Positions 25,401-37,207 of a stretch of DNA of 64,000 nt are shown here, in pieces. How positions within the stretch are numbered: position 1 is the stretch's first letter; each line of letters begins with the position of its first letter. The position numbers were made by a program, and so were the translations under genes. Below the pieces are notes generated by a model. That model saw nothing but the letters and a program-made list of their open reading frames with translations, was not told the DNA's origin and made no database searches. Source of the DNA: Auanema rhodensis (Eukaryota > Nematoda > Chromadorea > Rhabditida > Rhabditidae); contig OZ059898.1 of the NCBI GenBank assembly GCA_964057225.1, positions 1,240,001 through 1,304,000 on the forward strand. The letters are read 5' to 3'.

Positions 25401-28400
25401 TATTTTGAAATTTTTCGAAAAAATTTTTGTCAAAATGTTTTTGGAAGCAATGTTGAGTGTACATGGAAACTCAACATACACTAATGCATCATTTTTCAAA
25501 CGATCATAACTAATTTTTGTATTAAGCGTTTCTCAATGTGGTATAGTGCATTCGATGCGGATTTTTAAGCTGCGTCGATCTGTGTTATCAGATTTGCGCT
25601 AGCTTAAAAATGCACCGAGATATAAACTGATATAAGTTCACACTTATATCCTCGATTTTCACCCTGAAGAATTAATTTTTTCGTTGAATAACATTGTCCA
25701 TCGTCTTTGCCTTGAAAAAAGGAATCTAAAAACATCTACTTTTTGCTAAATTATCTTGAAATTTTTCGAAAAAATTTTTGTCAAAATGTTTTTGGAAGCA
25801 ATGTTGAGTGTACATGGAAACTCAACATACACTAATGCATCATTTTTCAAACGATCATAACTAATTTTTGTATTAAGCGTTTCTCAATGTGGTATAGTGC
25901 ATTCGATGCGGATTTTTAAGCTGCGTCGATCTGTGTTATCAGATTTGCGCTAGCTTAAAAATGCACCGAGATATAAACTGATATAAGTTCACACTTATAT
26001 TCTCGATTTTCACCCTGAAGAATTAATTTTTTCGTTGAATAACATTGTCCATCGTCTTTGCCTTGAGAAAAGGAATCTAAAAACATCTACTTTTTGCTAA
26101 ATTATTTTGAAATTTTTCGAAAAAATTTTTGTCAAAATGTTTTTGGAAGCAATGTTGAGTGTACATGGAAACTCAACATACACTAATGCATCATTTTTCA
26201 AACGATCATAACTAATTTTTGTATTAAGCGTTTCTCAATGTGGTATAGTGCATTCGATGCGGATTTTTAAGCTGCGTCGATCTGTGTTATCAGATTTGCG
26301 CTAGCTTAAAAATGCACCGAGATATAAACTGATATAAGTTCACACTTATATTCTCGATTTTCACCCTGAAGAATTAATTTTTTCGTTGAATAACATTGTC
26401 CATCGTCTTTGCCTTGAGAAAAGGAATCTAAAAACATCTACTTTTTGCTAAATTATTTTGAAATTTTTCGAAAACATTTTTGTCAAAATGTTTTTGGAAG
26501 CAATGTTGAGTGTACATGGAAACTCAACATACACTAATGCATCATTTTTCAAACGATCATAACTAATTTTTGTATTAAGCGTTTCTCAATGTGGTATAGT
26601 GCATTCGATGCGGATTTTTAAGCTGCGTCGATCTGTGTTATCAGATTTGCGCTAGCTTAAAAATGCACCGAGATATAAACTGATATAAGTTCACACTTAT
26701 ATCCTCGATTTTCACCCTGAAGAATTAATTTTTTCGTTGAATAACATTGTCCATCGTCTTTGCCTTGAAAAAAGGAATCTAAAAACATCTACTTTTTGCT
26801 AAATTATTTTGAAATTTTTCGAAAAAATTTTTGTCAAAATGTTTTTGGAAGCAATGTTGAGTGTACATGGAAACTCAACATACACTATTGCATCATTTTT
26901 CAAACGATCATAACTAATTTTTGTATTAAGCGTTTCTCAATGTGGTATAGTGCATTCGATGCGGATTTTTAAGCTGCGTCGATCTGTGTTATCAGATTTG
27001 CGCTAGCTTAAAAATGCACCGAGATATAAACTGATATAAGTTCACACTTATATCCTCGATTTTCACCCTGAAGAATTAATTTTTTCGTTGAATAACATTG
27101 TCCATCGTCTTTGCCTTGAAAAAAGGAATCTAAAAACATCTACTTTTTGCTAAATTATTTTGAAATTTTTCGAAAAAATTTTTGTCAAAATGTTTTTGGA
27201 AGCAATGTTGAGTGTACATGGAAACTCAACATACACTAATGCATCATTTTTCAAACGATCATAACTAATTTTTGTATTGAGCGTTTCTCAATGTAGTATA
27301 GTGCATTCGATGCGGATTTTTAAGCTGCGTCGATATGTGTTATCAGATTTGCGCTAGCTTAAAAATGCACCGAGATATCAACTGATATAAGTTCACACTT
27401 ATATCCTCGATTTTCACCCTGAAGAATTAATTTTTTCGTTGAATAACATTGTCCATCGTCTTTGCCTTGAAAAAAGGAATCTAAAAACATCTACTTTTTG
27501 CTAAATTATTTTGAAATTTTTCGAAAAAATTTTTGTCAAAATGTTTTTGGAAGCAATGTTGAGTGTACATGGAAACTCAACATACACTAATGCATCATTT
27601 TTCAAACGATCATAACTAATTTTTGTATTAAGCGTTTCTCAATGTGGTATAGTGCATTCGATGCGGATTTTTAAGCTGCGTCGATCTGTGTTATCAGATT
27701 TGCGCTAGCTTAAAAATGCACCGAGATATAAACTGATATAAGTTCACACTTATATCCTCGATTTTCACCCTGAAGAATTAATTTTTTCGTTGAATAACAT
27801 TGTCCATCGTCTTTGCCTTGAAAAAAGGAATCTAAAAACATCTACTTTTTGCTAAATTATTTTGAAATTTTTCGAAAAAATTTTTGTCAAAATGTTTTTG
27901 GAAGCAATGTTGAGTGTACATGGTAACTCAACATACACTAATGCATCATTTTTCAAACGATCATAACTAATTTTTGTATTAAGCGTTTCTCAATGTAGTA
28001 TAGTGCATTCGATGCGGATTTTTAAGCTGCGTCGATCTGTGTTATCAGATTTGCGCTAGCTTAAAAATGCACCGAGATATAAACTGATATAAGTTCACAC
28101 TTATATTCTCGATTTTCACCCTGAAGAATTAATTTTTTCGTTGAATAACATTGTCCATCGTCTTTGCCTTGAAAAAAGGAATCTAAAAACATCTACTTTT
28201 TGCTAAATTATTTTGAAATTTTTCGAAAAAATTTTTGTCAAAATGTTTTTGGAAGCAATGTTGAGTGTACATGGAAACTCAACATACACTAATGCATCAT
28301 TTTTCAAACGATCATAACTAATTTTTGTATTAAGCGTTTCTCAATGTGGTATAGTGCATTCGATGCGGATTTTTAAGCTGCGTCGATCTGTGTTATCAGA

Positions 28401-28431
28401 TTTGCGCTAGCTTAAAAATGCACCGAGATAT
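21061..28431. repeat. Higher-order segment copy 2, M61-M81
   Basis: Same 21 monomer types in the same order as 10531-17901, offset by exactly 10,530 bp (30 monomers). M62 carries p242 A where M32 does not, so its left end was donated by the 7-monomer repeat (M55 type), and clean homology to copy 1 begins in M62 or M63. M78 has p253 G (27279), which M48 lacks. Beyond M81 the order diverges: M82 has G at p1 and p308 A, while M52 is a plain GA monomer. Confidence 0.88.
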
Positions 28432-29484
28432 GAACTGATATAAGTTCACACTTATATCCTCGATTTTCACCCTGAAGAATTAATTTTTTCGTTGAATAAC
28501 ATTGTCCATCGTCTTTGCCTTGAAAAAAGGAATCTAAAAACATCTACTTTTTGCTAAATTATTTTGAAATTTTTCGAAAAAATTTTTGTCAAAATGTTTT
28601 TGGAAGCAATGTTGAGTGTACATGGAAACTCAACATACACTAATGCATCATTTTTCAAACGATCATAACTAATTTTTGTATTAAGCGTTTCTCAATGTAG
28701 TATAGTGCATTCGATGCGGATTTTTAAGCTGCGTCGATATGTGTTATCAGATTTGCGCTAGCTTAAAAATGCACCGAGATATCAACTGATATAAGTTCAC
28801 ACTTATATCCTCGATTTTCACCCTGAAGAATTAATTTTTTCGTTGAATAACATTGTCCATCGTCTTTGCCTTGAAAAAAGGAATCTAAAAACATCTACTT
28901 TTTGCTAAATTATTTTGAAATTTTTCGAAAAAATTTTTGTCAAAATGTTTTTGGAAGCAATGTTGAGTGTACATGGAAACTCAACATACACTAATGCATC
29001 ATTTTTCAAACGATCATAACTAATTTTTGTATTAAGCGTTTCTCAATGTAGTATAGTGCATTCGATGCGGATTTTTAAGCTGCGTCGTTCTGTGTTATCA
29101 GATTTGCGCTAGCTTAAAAATGCACCGAGATATCAACTGATATAAGTTCACACTTATATCCTCGATTTTCACCCTGAAGAATTAATTTTTTCGTTGAATA
29201 ACATTGTCCATCGTCTTTGCCTTGAAAAAAGGAATCTAAAAAATTCTACTTTTAGCTAAATTATTTTGAAATTTTTCGAAAAAATTTTTGTCAAAATGTT
29301 TTTGGAAGCAATGTTGAGTGTACATGGAAACTCAACATACACTAATGCATCATTTTTCAAACGATCATAACTAATTTTTGTATTAAGCGTTTCTCAATGT
29401 AGTATAGTGCATTCGATGCGGATTTTTAAGCTGCGTCGTTCTGTGTTATCAAATTTGCGCTAGCTTAAAAATGCACCGAGATAT
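26677..29484. repeat. Eight-monomer repeat unit, first copy (M77-M84)
   Basis: Types in order: p212 T; p308 A; p1 C with GG; p195 T; p27 T with GG; p308 A (with G at p1); p1 C/p306 T; p110-111 AT with p121 A, p306 T and p319 A. A shortened copy follows immediately. The first five types also occur at M47-M51 (16147-17901). M84 is the first copy to carry the p121 A and p319 A marks. Confidence 0.8.
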
Positions 29485-31941
29485 AAACTGATATAAGTTC
29501 ACACTTATATCCTCGATTTTCACCCTGAAGAATTAATTTTTTCGTTGAATAACATTGTCCATCGTCTTTGCCTTGAAAAAAGGAATCTAAAAACATCTAC
29601 TTTTTGCTAAATTATTTTGAAATTTTTCGAAAAAATTTTTGTCAAAATGTTTTTGGAAGCAATGTTGAGTGTACATGGAAACTCAACATACACTATTGCA
29701 TCATTTTTCAAACGATCATAACTAATTTTTGTATTAAGCGTTTCTCAATGTGGTATAGTGCATTCGATGCGGATTTTTAAGCTGCGTCGATCTGTGTTAT
29801 CAGATTTGCGCTAGCTTAAAAATGCACCGAGATATAAACTGATATAAGTTCACACTTATATCCTCGATTTTCACCCTGAAGAATTAATTTTTTCGTTGAA
29901 TAACATTGTCCATCGTCTTTGCCTTGAAAAAAGGAATCTAAAAACATCTACTTTTTGCTAAATTATTTTGAAATTTTTCGAAAAAATTTTTGTCAAAATG
30001 TTTTTGGAAGCAATGTTGAGTGTACATGGAAACTCAACATACACTAATGCATCATTTTTCAAACGATCATAACTAATTTTTGTATTAAGCGTTTCTCAAT
30101 GTAGTATAGTGCATTCGATGCGGATTTTTAAGCTGCGTCGATATGTGTTATCAGATTTGCGCTAGCTTAAAAATGCACCGAGATATCAACTGATATAAGT
30201 TCACACTTATATCCTCGATTTTCACCCTGAAGAATTAATTTTTTCGTTGAATAACATTGTCCATCGTCTTTGCCTTGAAAAAAGGAATCTAAAAACATCT
30301 ACTTTTTGCTAAATTATTTTGAAATTTTTCGAAAAAATTTTTGTCAAAATGTTTTTGGAAGCAATGTTGAGTGTACATGGAAACTCAACATACACTAATG
30401 CATCATTTTTCAAACGATCATAACTAATTTTTGTATTAAGCGTTTCTCAATGTGGTATAGTGCATTCGATGCGGATTTTTAAGCTGCGTCGATCTGTGTT
30501 ATCAGATTTGCGCTAGCTTAAAAATGCACCGAGATATAAACTGATATAAGTTCACACTTATATCCTCGATTTTCACCCTGAAGAATTAATTTTTTCGTTG
30601 AATAACATTGTCCATCGTCTTTGCCTTGAAAAAAGGAATCTAAAAACATCTACTTTTTGCTAAATTATTTTGAAATTTTTCGAAAAAATTTTTGTCAAAA
30701 TGTTTTTGGAAGCAATGTTGAGTGTACATGGTAACTCAACATACACTAATGCATCATTTTTCAAACGATCATAACTAATTTTTGTATTAAGCGTTTCTCA
30801 ATGTAGTATAGTGCATTCGATGCGGATTTTTAAGCTGCGTCGATCTGTGTTATCAGATTTGCGCTAGCTTAAAAATGCACCGAGATATAAACTGATATAA
30901 GTTCACACTTATATTCTCGATTTTCACCCTGAAGAATTAATTTTTTCGTTGAATAACATTGTCCATCGTCTTTGCCTTGAAAAAAGGAATCTAAAAACAT
31001 CTACTTTTTGCTAAATTATTTTGAAATTTTTCGAAAAAATTTTTGTCAAAATGTTTTTGGAAGCAATGTTGAGTGTACATGGAAACTCAACATACACTAA
31101 TGCATCATTTTTCAAACGATCATAACTAATTTTTGTATTAAGCGTTTCTCAATGTAGTATAGTGCATTCGATGCGGATTTTTAAGCTGCGTCGATATGTG
31201 TTATCAGATTTGCGCTAGCTTAAAAATGCACCGAGATATCAACTGATATAAGTTCACACTTATATCCTCGATTTTCACCCTGAAGAATTAATTTTTTCGT
31301 TGAATAACATTGTCCATCGTCTTTGCCTTGAAAAAAGGAATCTAAAAACATCTACTTTTTGCTAAATTATTTTGAAATTTTTCGAAAAAATTTTTGTCAA
31401 AATGTTTTTGGAAGCAATGTTGAGTGTACATGGAAACTCAACATACACTAATGCATCATTTTTCAAACGATCATAACTAATTTTTGTATTAAGCGTTTCT
31501 CAATGTAGTATAGTGCATTCGATGCGGATTTTTAAGCTGCGTCGTTCTGTGTTATCAGATTTGCGCTAGCTTAAAAATGCACCGAGATATCAACTGATAT
31601 AAGTTCACACTTATATCCTCGATTTTCACCCTGAAGAATTAATTTTTTCGTTGAATAACATTGTCCATCGTCTTTGCCTTGAAAAAAGGAATCTAAAAAA
31701 TTCTACTTTTAGCTAAATTATTTTGAAATTTTTCGAAAAAATTTTTGTCAAAATGTTTTTGGAAGCAATGTTGAGTGTACATGGAAACTCAACATACACT
31801 AATGCATCATTTTTCAAACGATCATAACTAATTTTTGTATTAAACGTTTTTCAATGTAGTATAGTGCATTCGATGCGGATTTTTAAGCTGCGTCGATCTG
31901 TGTTATCAGATTTGCGCTAGCTTAAAAATGCACCGAGATAT
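29485..31941. repeat. Eight-monomer repeat unit shortened to seven (M85-M91)
   Basis: Repeats the order of M77-M84, but M89 combines the left mark of M81 (p27 T) with the right marks of M82 (AG, p308 A), so one monomer is lost. The last copy, M91, keeps p110-111 AT and p121 A but ends with p254 A and p260 T in place of p306 T and p319 A, marking a second switch point. Confidence 0.8.
30889..31239. repeat. Chimeric monomer M89
   Basis: p27 T on the left (as in M81) with AG at p268-269 and p308 A on the right (as in M82). M81 and M82 are adjacent in the neighbouring 8-monomer unit, so M89 is their fusion with loss of exactly 351 bp, the product of an in-register exchange between p28 and p268. 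Confidence 0.78.
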
Positions 31942-32994
31942 AAACTGATATAAGTTCACACTTATATCCTCGATTTTCACCCTGAAGAATTAATTTTTTC
32001 GTTGAATAACATTGTCCATCGTCTTTGCCTTGAAAGAAGGAATCTAAAAACATCTACTTTTTGCTAAATTATTTTGAAATTTTTCGAAAAAATTTTTGTC
32101 AAAATGTTTTTGGAAGCAATGTTGAGTGTACATGGAAACTCAACATACACTAATGCATCATTTTTCAAACGATCATAACTAATTTTTGTATTAAGCGTTT
32201 CTCAATGTAGTATAGTGCATTCGATGCGGATTTTTAAGCTGCGTCGTTCTGTGTTATCAAATTTGCGCTAGCTTAAAAATGCACCGAGATATCAACTGAT
32301 ATAAGTTCACACTTATATCCTCGATTTTCACCCTGAAGAATTAATTTTTTCGTTGAATAACATTGTCCATCGTCTTTGCCTTGAAAAAAGGAATCTAAAA
32401 AATTCTACTTTTTGCTAAATTATTTTGAAATTTTTCGAAAAAATTTTTGTCAAAATGTTTTTGGAAGCAATGTTGAGTGTACATGGAAACTCAACATACA
32501 CTAATGCATCATTTTTCAAACGATCATAACTAATTTTTGTATTAAGCGTTTCTCAATGTAGTATAGTGCATTCAATGCGGATTTTTAAGCTGCGTCGATC
32601 TGTGTTATCAGATTTGCGCTAGCTTAAAAATGCACCGAGATATAAACTGATATAAGTTCACACTTATATTCTCGATTTTCACCCTGAAGAATTAATTTTT
32701 TCGTTGAATAACATTGTCCATCGTCTTTGCCTTGAAAAAAGGAATCTAAAAACATCTACTTTTTGCTAAATTATTTTGAAATTTTTCGAAAAAATTTTTG
32801 TCAAAATGTTTTTGGAAGCAATGTTGAGTGTACATGGAAACTCAACATACACTAATGCATCATTTTTCAAACGATCATAACTAATTTTTGTATTAAGCGT
32901 TTCTCAATGTGGTATAGTGCATTCGATGCGGATTTTTAAGCTGCGTCGATCTGTGTTATCAGATTTGCGCTAGCTTAAAAATGCACCGAGATAT

Positions 32995-34047
32995 AAACTG
33001 ATATAAGTTCACACTTATATCCTCGATTTTCACCCTGAAGAATTAATTTTTTCGTTGAATAACATTGTCCATCGTCTTTGCCTTGAAAAAAGGAATCTAA
33101 AAACATCTACTTTTTGCTAAATTATTTTGAAATTTTTCGAAAAAATTTTTGTCAAAATGTTTTTGGAAGCAATGTTGAGTGTACATGGAAACTCAACATA
33201 CACTAATGCATCATTTTTCAAACGATCATAACTAATTTTTGTATTAAGCGTTTCTCAATGTAGTATAGTGCATTCGATGCGGATTTTTAAGCTGCGTCGT
33301 TCTGTGTTATCAGATTTGCGCTAGCTTAAAAATGCACCGAGATATCAACTGATATAAGTTCACACTCATATCCTCGATTTTCACCCTGAAGAATTAATTT
33401 TTTCGTTGAATAACATTGTCCATCGTCTTTGCCTTGAAAAAAGGAATCTAAAAAATTCTACTTTTTGCTAAATTATTTTGAAATTTTTCGAAAAAATTTT
33501 TGTCAAAATGTTTTTGGAAGCAATGTTGAGTGTACATGGAAACTCAACATACACTAATGCATCATTTTTCAAACGATCATAACTAATTTTAGTATTAAAC
33601 GTTTTTCAATGTAGTATAGTGCATTCGATGCGGATTTTTAAGCTGCGTCGATCTGTGTTATCAGATTTGCGCTAGCTTAAAAATGCACCGAGATATAAAC
33701 TGATATAAGTTCACACTTATATCCTCGATTTTCACCCTGAAGAATTAATTTTTTCGTTGAATAACATTGTCCATCGTCTTTGCCTTGAAAGAAGGAATCT
33801 AAAAACATCTACTTTTTGCTAAATTATTTTGAAATTTTTCGAAAAAATTTTTGTCAAAATGTTTTTGGAAGCAATGTTGAGTGTACATGGAAACTCAACA
33901 TACACTAATGCATCATTTTTCAAACGATCATAACTAATTTTTGTATTAAGCGTTTCTCAATGTAGTATAGTGCATTCGATGCGGATTTTTAAGCTGCGTC
34001 GTTCTGTGTTATCAAATTTGCGCTAGCTTAAAAATGCACCGAGATAT
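32995..34047. repeat. Three-monomer repeat unit, first copy (M95-M97)
   Basis: Types: p306 T; p110-111 AT with p254 A/p260 T; p95 G with p306 T and p319 A. The same trio follows at 34048-35100, and relatives occur at M90-M92. M96 has two private changes (p22 C and p246 A). Confidence 0.8.
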
Positions 34048-35100
34048 CAACTGATATAAGTTCACACTTATATCCTCGATTTTCACCCTGAAGAATTAAT
34101 TTTTTCGTTGAATAACATTGTCCATCGTCTTTGCCTTGAAAAAAGGAATCTAAAAACATCTACTTTTTGCTAAATTATTTTGAAATTTTTCGAAAAAATT
34201 TTTGTCAAAATGTTTTTGGAAGCAATGTTGAGTGTACATGGAAACTCAACATACACTAATGCATCATTTTTCAAACGATCATAACTAATTTTTGTATTAA
34301 GCGTTTCTCAATGTAGTATAGTGCATTCGATGCGGATTTTTAAGCTGCGTCGTTCTGTGTTATCAGATTTGCGCTAGCTTAAAAATGCACCGAGATATCA
34401 ACTGATATAAGTTCACACTTATATCCTCGATTTTCACCCTGAAGAATTAATTTTTTCGTTGAATAACATTGTCCATCGTCTTTGCCTTGAAAAAAGGAAT
34501 CTAAAAAATTCTACTTTTTGCTAAATTATTTTGAAATTTTTCGAAAAAATTTTTGTCAAAATGTTTTTGGAAGCAATGTTGAGTGTACATGGAAACTCAA
34601 CATACACTAATGCATCATTTTTCAAACGATCATAACTAATTTTTGTATTAAACGTTTTTCAATGTAGTATAGTGCATTCGATGCGGATTTTTAAGCTGCG
34701 TCGATCTGTGTTATCAGATTTGCGCTAGCTTAAAAATGCACCGAGATATAAACTGATATAAGTTCACACTTATATCCTCGATTTTCACCCTGAAGAATTA
34801 ATTTTTTCGTTGAATAACATTGTCCATCGTCTTTGCCTTGAAAGAAGGAATCTAAAAACATCTACTTTTTGCTAAATTATTTTGAAATTTTTCGAAAAAA
34901 TTTTTGTCAAAATGTTTTTGGAAGCAATGTTGAGTGTACATGGAAACTCAACATACACTAATGCATCATTTTTCAAACGATCATAACTAATTTTTGTATT
35001 AAGCGTTTCTCAATGTAGTATAGTGCATTCGATGCGGATTTTTAAGCTGCGTCGTTCTGTGTTATCAAATTTGCGCTAGCTTAAAAATGCACCGAGATAT
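34048..35100. repeat. Three-monomer repeat unit, second copy (M98-M100)
   Basis: Same three types as M95-M97, in tandem. With the following M101 (p110-111 AT, p282 A) it also matches M90-M93 at an offset of eight monomers (2,808 bp), so trimer and octamer periods overlap here. Confidence 0.78.
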
Positions 35101-36855
35101 CAACTGATATAAGTTCACACTTATATCCTCGATTTTCACCCTGAAGAATTAATTTTTTCGTTGAATAACATTGTCCATCGTCTTTGCCTTGAAAAAAGGA
35201 ATCTAAAAAATTCTACTTTTTGCTAAATTATTTTGAAATTTTTCGAAAAAATTTTTGTCAAAATGTTTTTGGAAGCAATGTTGAGTGTACATGGAAACTC
35301 AACATACACTAATGCATCATTTTTCAAACGATCATAACTAATTTTTGTATTAAGCGTTTCTCAATGTAGTATAGTGCATTCAATGCGGATTTTTAAGCTG
35401 CGTCGATCTGTGTTATCAGATTTGCGCTAGCTTAAAAATGCACCGAGATATAAACTGATATAAGTTCACACTTATATCCTCGATTTTCACCCTGAAGAAT
35501 TAATTTTTTCGTTGAATAACATTGTCCATCGTCTTTGCCTTGAAAAAAGGAATCTAAAAACATCTACTTTTTGCTAAATTATTTTGAAATTTTTCGAAAA
35601 AATTTTTGTCAAAATGTTTTTGGAAGCAATGTTGAGTGTACATGGAAACTCAACATACACTAATGCATCATTTTTCAAACGATCATAACTAATTTTTGTA
35701 TTAAGCGTTTCTCAATGTGATATAGTGCATTCGATGCGGATTTTTAAGCTGCGTCGATCTGTGTTATCAGATTTGCGCTAGCTTAAAAATGCACCGAGAT
35801 ATAAACTGATATAAGTTCACACTTATATCCTCGATTTTCACCCTGAAGAATTAATTTTTTCGTTGAATAACATTGTCCATCGTCTTTGCCTTGAAAAAAG
35901 GAATCTAAAAACATCTACTTTTTGCTAAATTATTTTGAAATTTTTCGAAAAAATTTTTGTCAAAATGTTTTTGGAAGCAATGTTGAGTGTACATGGAAAC
36001 TCAACATACACTAATGCATCATTTTTCAAACGATCATAACTAATTTTTGTATTAAGCGTTTCTCAATGTGATATAGTGCATTCGATGCGGATTTTTAAGC
36101 TGCGTCGATCTGTGTTATCAGATTTGCGCTAGCTTAAAAATGCACCGAGATATAAACTGATATAAGTTCACACTTATATCCTCGATTTTCACCCTGAAGA
36201 ATTAATTTTTTCGTTGAATAACATTGTCCATCGTCTTTGCCTTGAAAAAAGGAATCTAAAAACATCTACTTTTTGCTAAATTATTTTGAAATTTTTCGAA
36301 AAAATTTTTGTCAAAATGTTTTTGGAAGCAATGTTGAGTGTACATGGAAACTCAACATACACTAATGCATCATTTTTCAAACGATCATAACTAATTTTTG
36401 TATTAAGCGTTTCTCAATGTAGTATAGTGCATTCGATGCGGATTTTTAAGCTGCGTCGTTCTGTGTTATCAGATTTGCGCTAGCTTAAAAATGCACCGAG
36501 ATATCAACTGATATAAGTTCACACTTATATCCTCGATTTTCACCCTGAAGAATTAATTTTTTCGTTGAATAACATTGTCCATCGTCTTTGCCTTGAAAAA
36601 AGGAATCTAAAAAATTCTACTTTTTGCTAAATTATTTTGAAATTTTTCGAAAAAATTTTTGTCAAAATGTTTTTGGAAGCAATGTTGAGTGTACATGGAA
36701 ACTCAACATACACTAATGAATCATTTTTCAAACGATCATAACTAATTTTTGTATTAAGCGTTTCTCAATGTGGTATAGTGCATTCGATGCGGATTTTTAA
36801 GCTGCGTCGATCTGTGTTATCAGATTTGCGCTAGCTTAAAAATGCACCGAGATAT

Positions 36856-37207
36856 AAACTGATATAAGTTCACACTTATATCCTCGATTTTCACCCTGAA
36901 GATTTAATTTTTTCGTTGAATAACATTGTCCATCGTCTTTGCCTTGAAAAAAGGAATCTAAAAACATCTACTTTTTGCTAAATTATTTTGAAATTTTTCG
37001 AAAAAATTTTTGTCAAAATGTTTTTGGAAGCAATGTTGAGTGTACATGGAAACTCAACATACACTAATGCATCATTTTTCAAACGATCATAACTAATTTT
37101 TGTATTAAACCGTTTCTCAATGTGGTATAGTGCATTCGATGCGGATTTTTAAGCTGCGTCGATCTGTGTTATCAGATTTGCGCTAGCTTAAAAATGCACC
37201 GAGATAT
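36856..37207. repeat. 352-bp monomer M106 with one-base insertion
   Basis: An extra C stands near 37110, in TAAACCGTTTCTC where other copies have TAAGCGTTTCTC or TAAACGTTTTTC. The mixed state (A at p254 with C at the later p260 site) suggests an exchange between the two alternative types at this spot, or a simple slippage. M106 also has a private T near 36903. It is one of only two length-altered monomers in the window. Confidence 0.9.
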
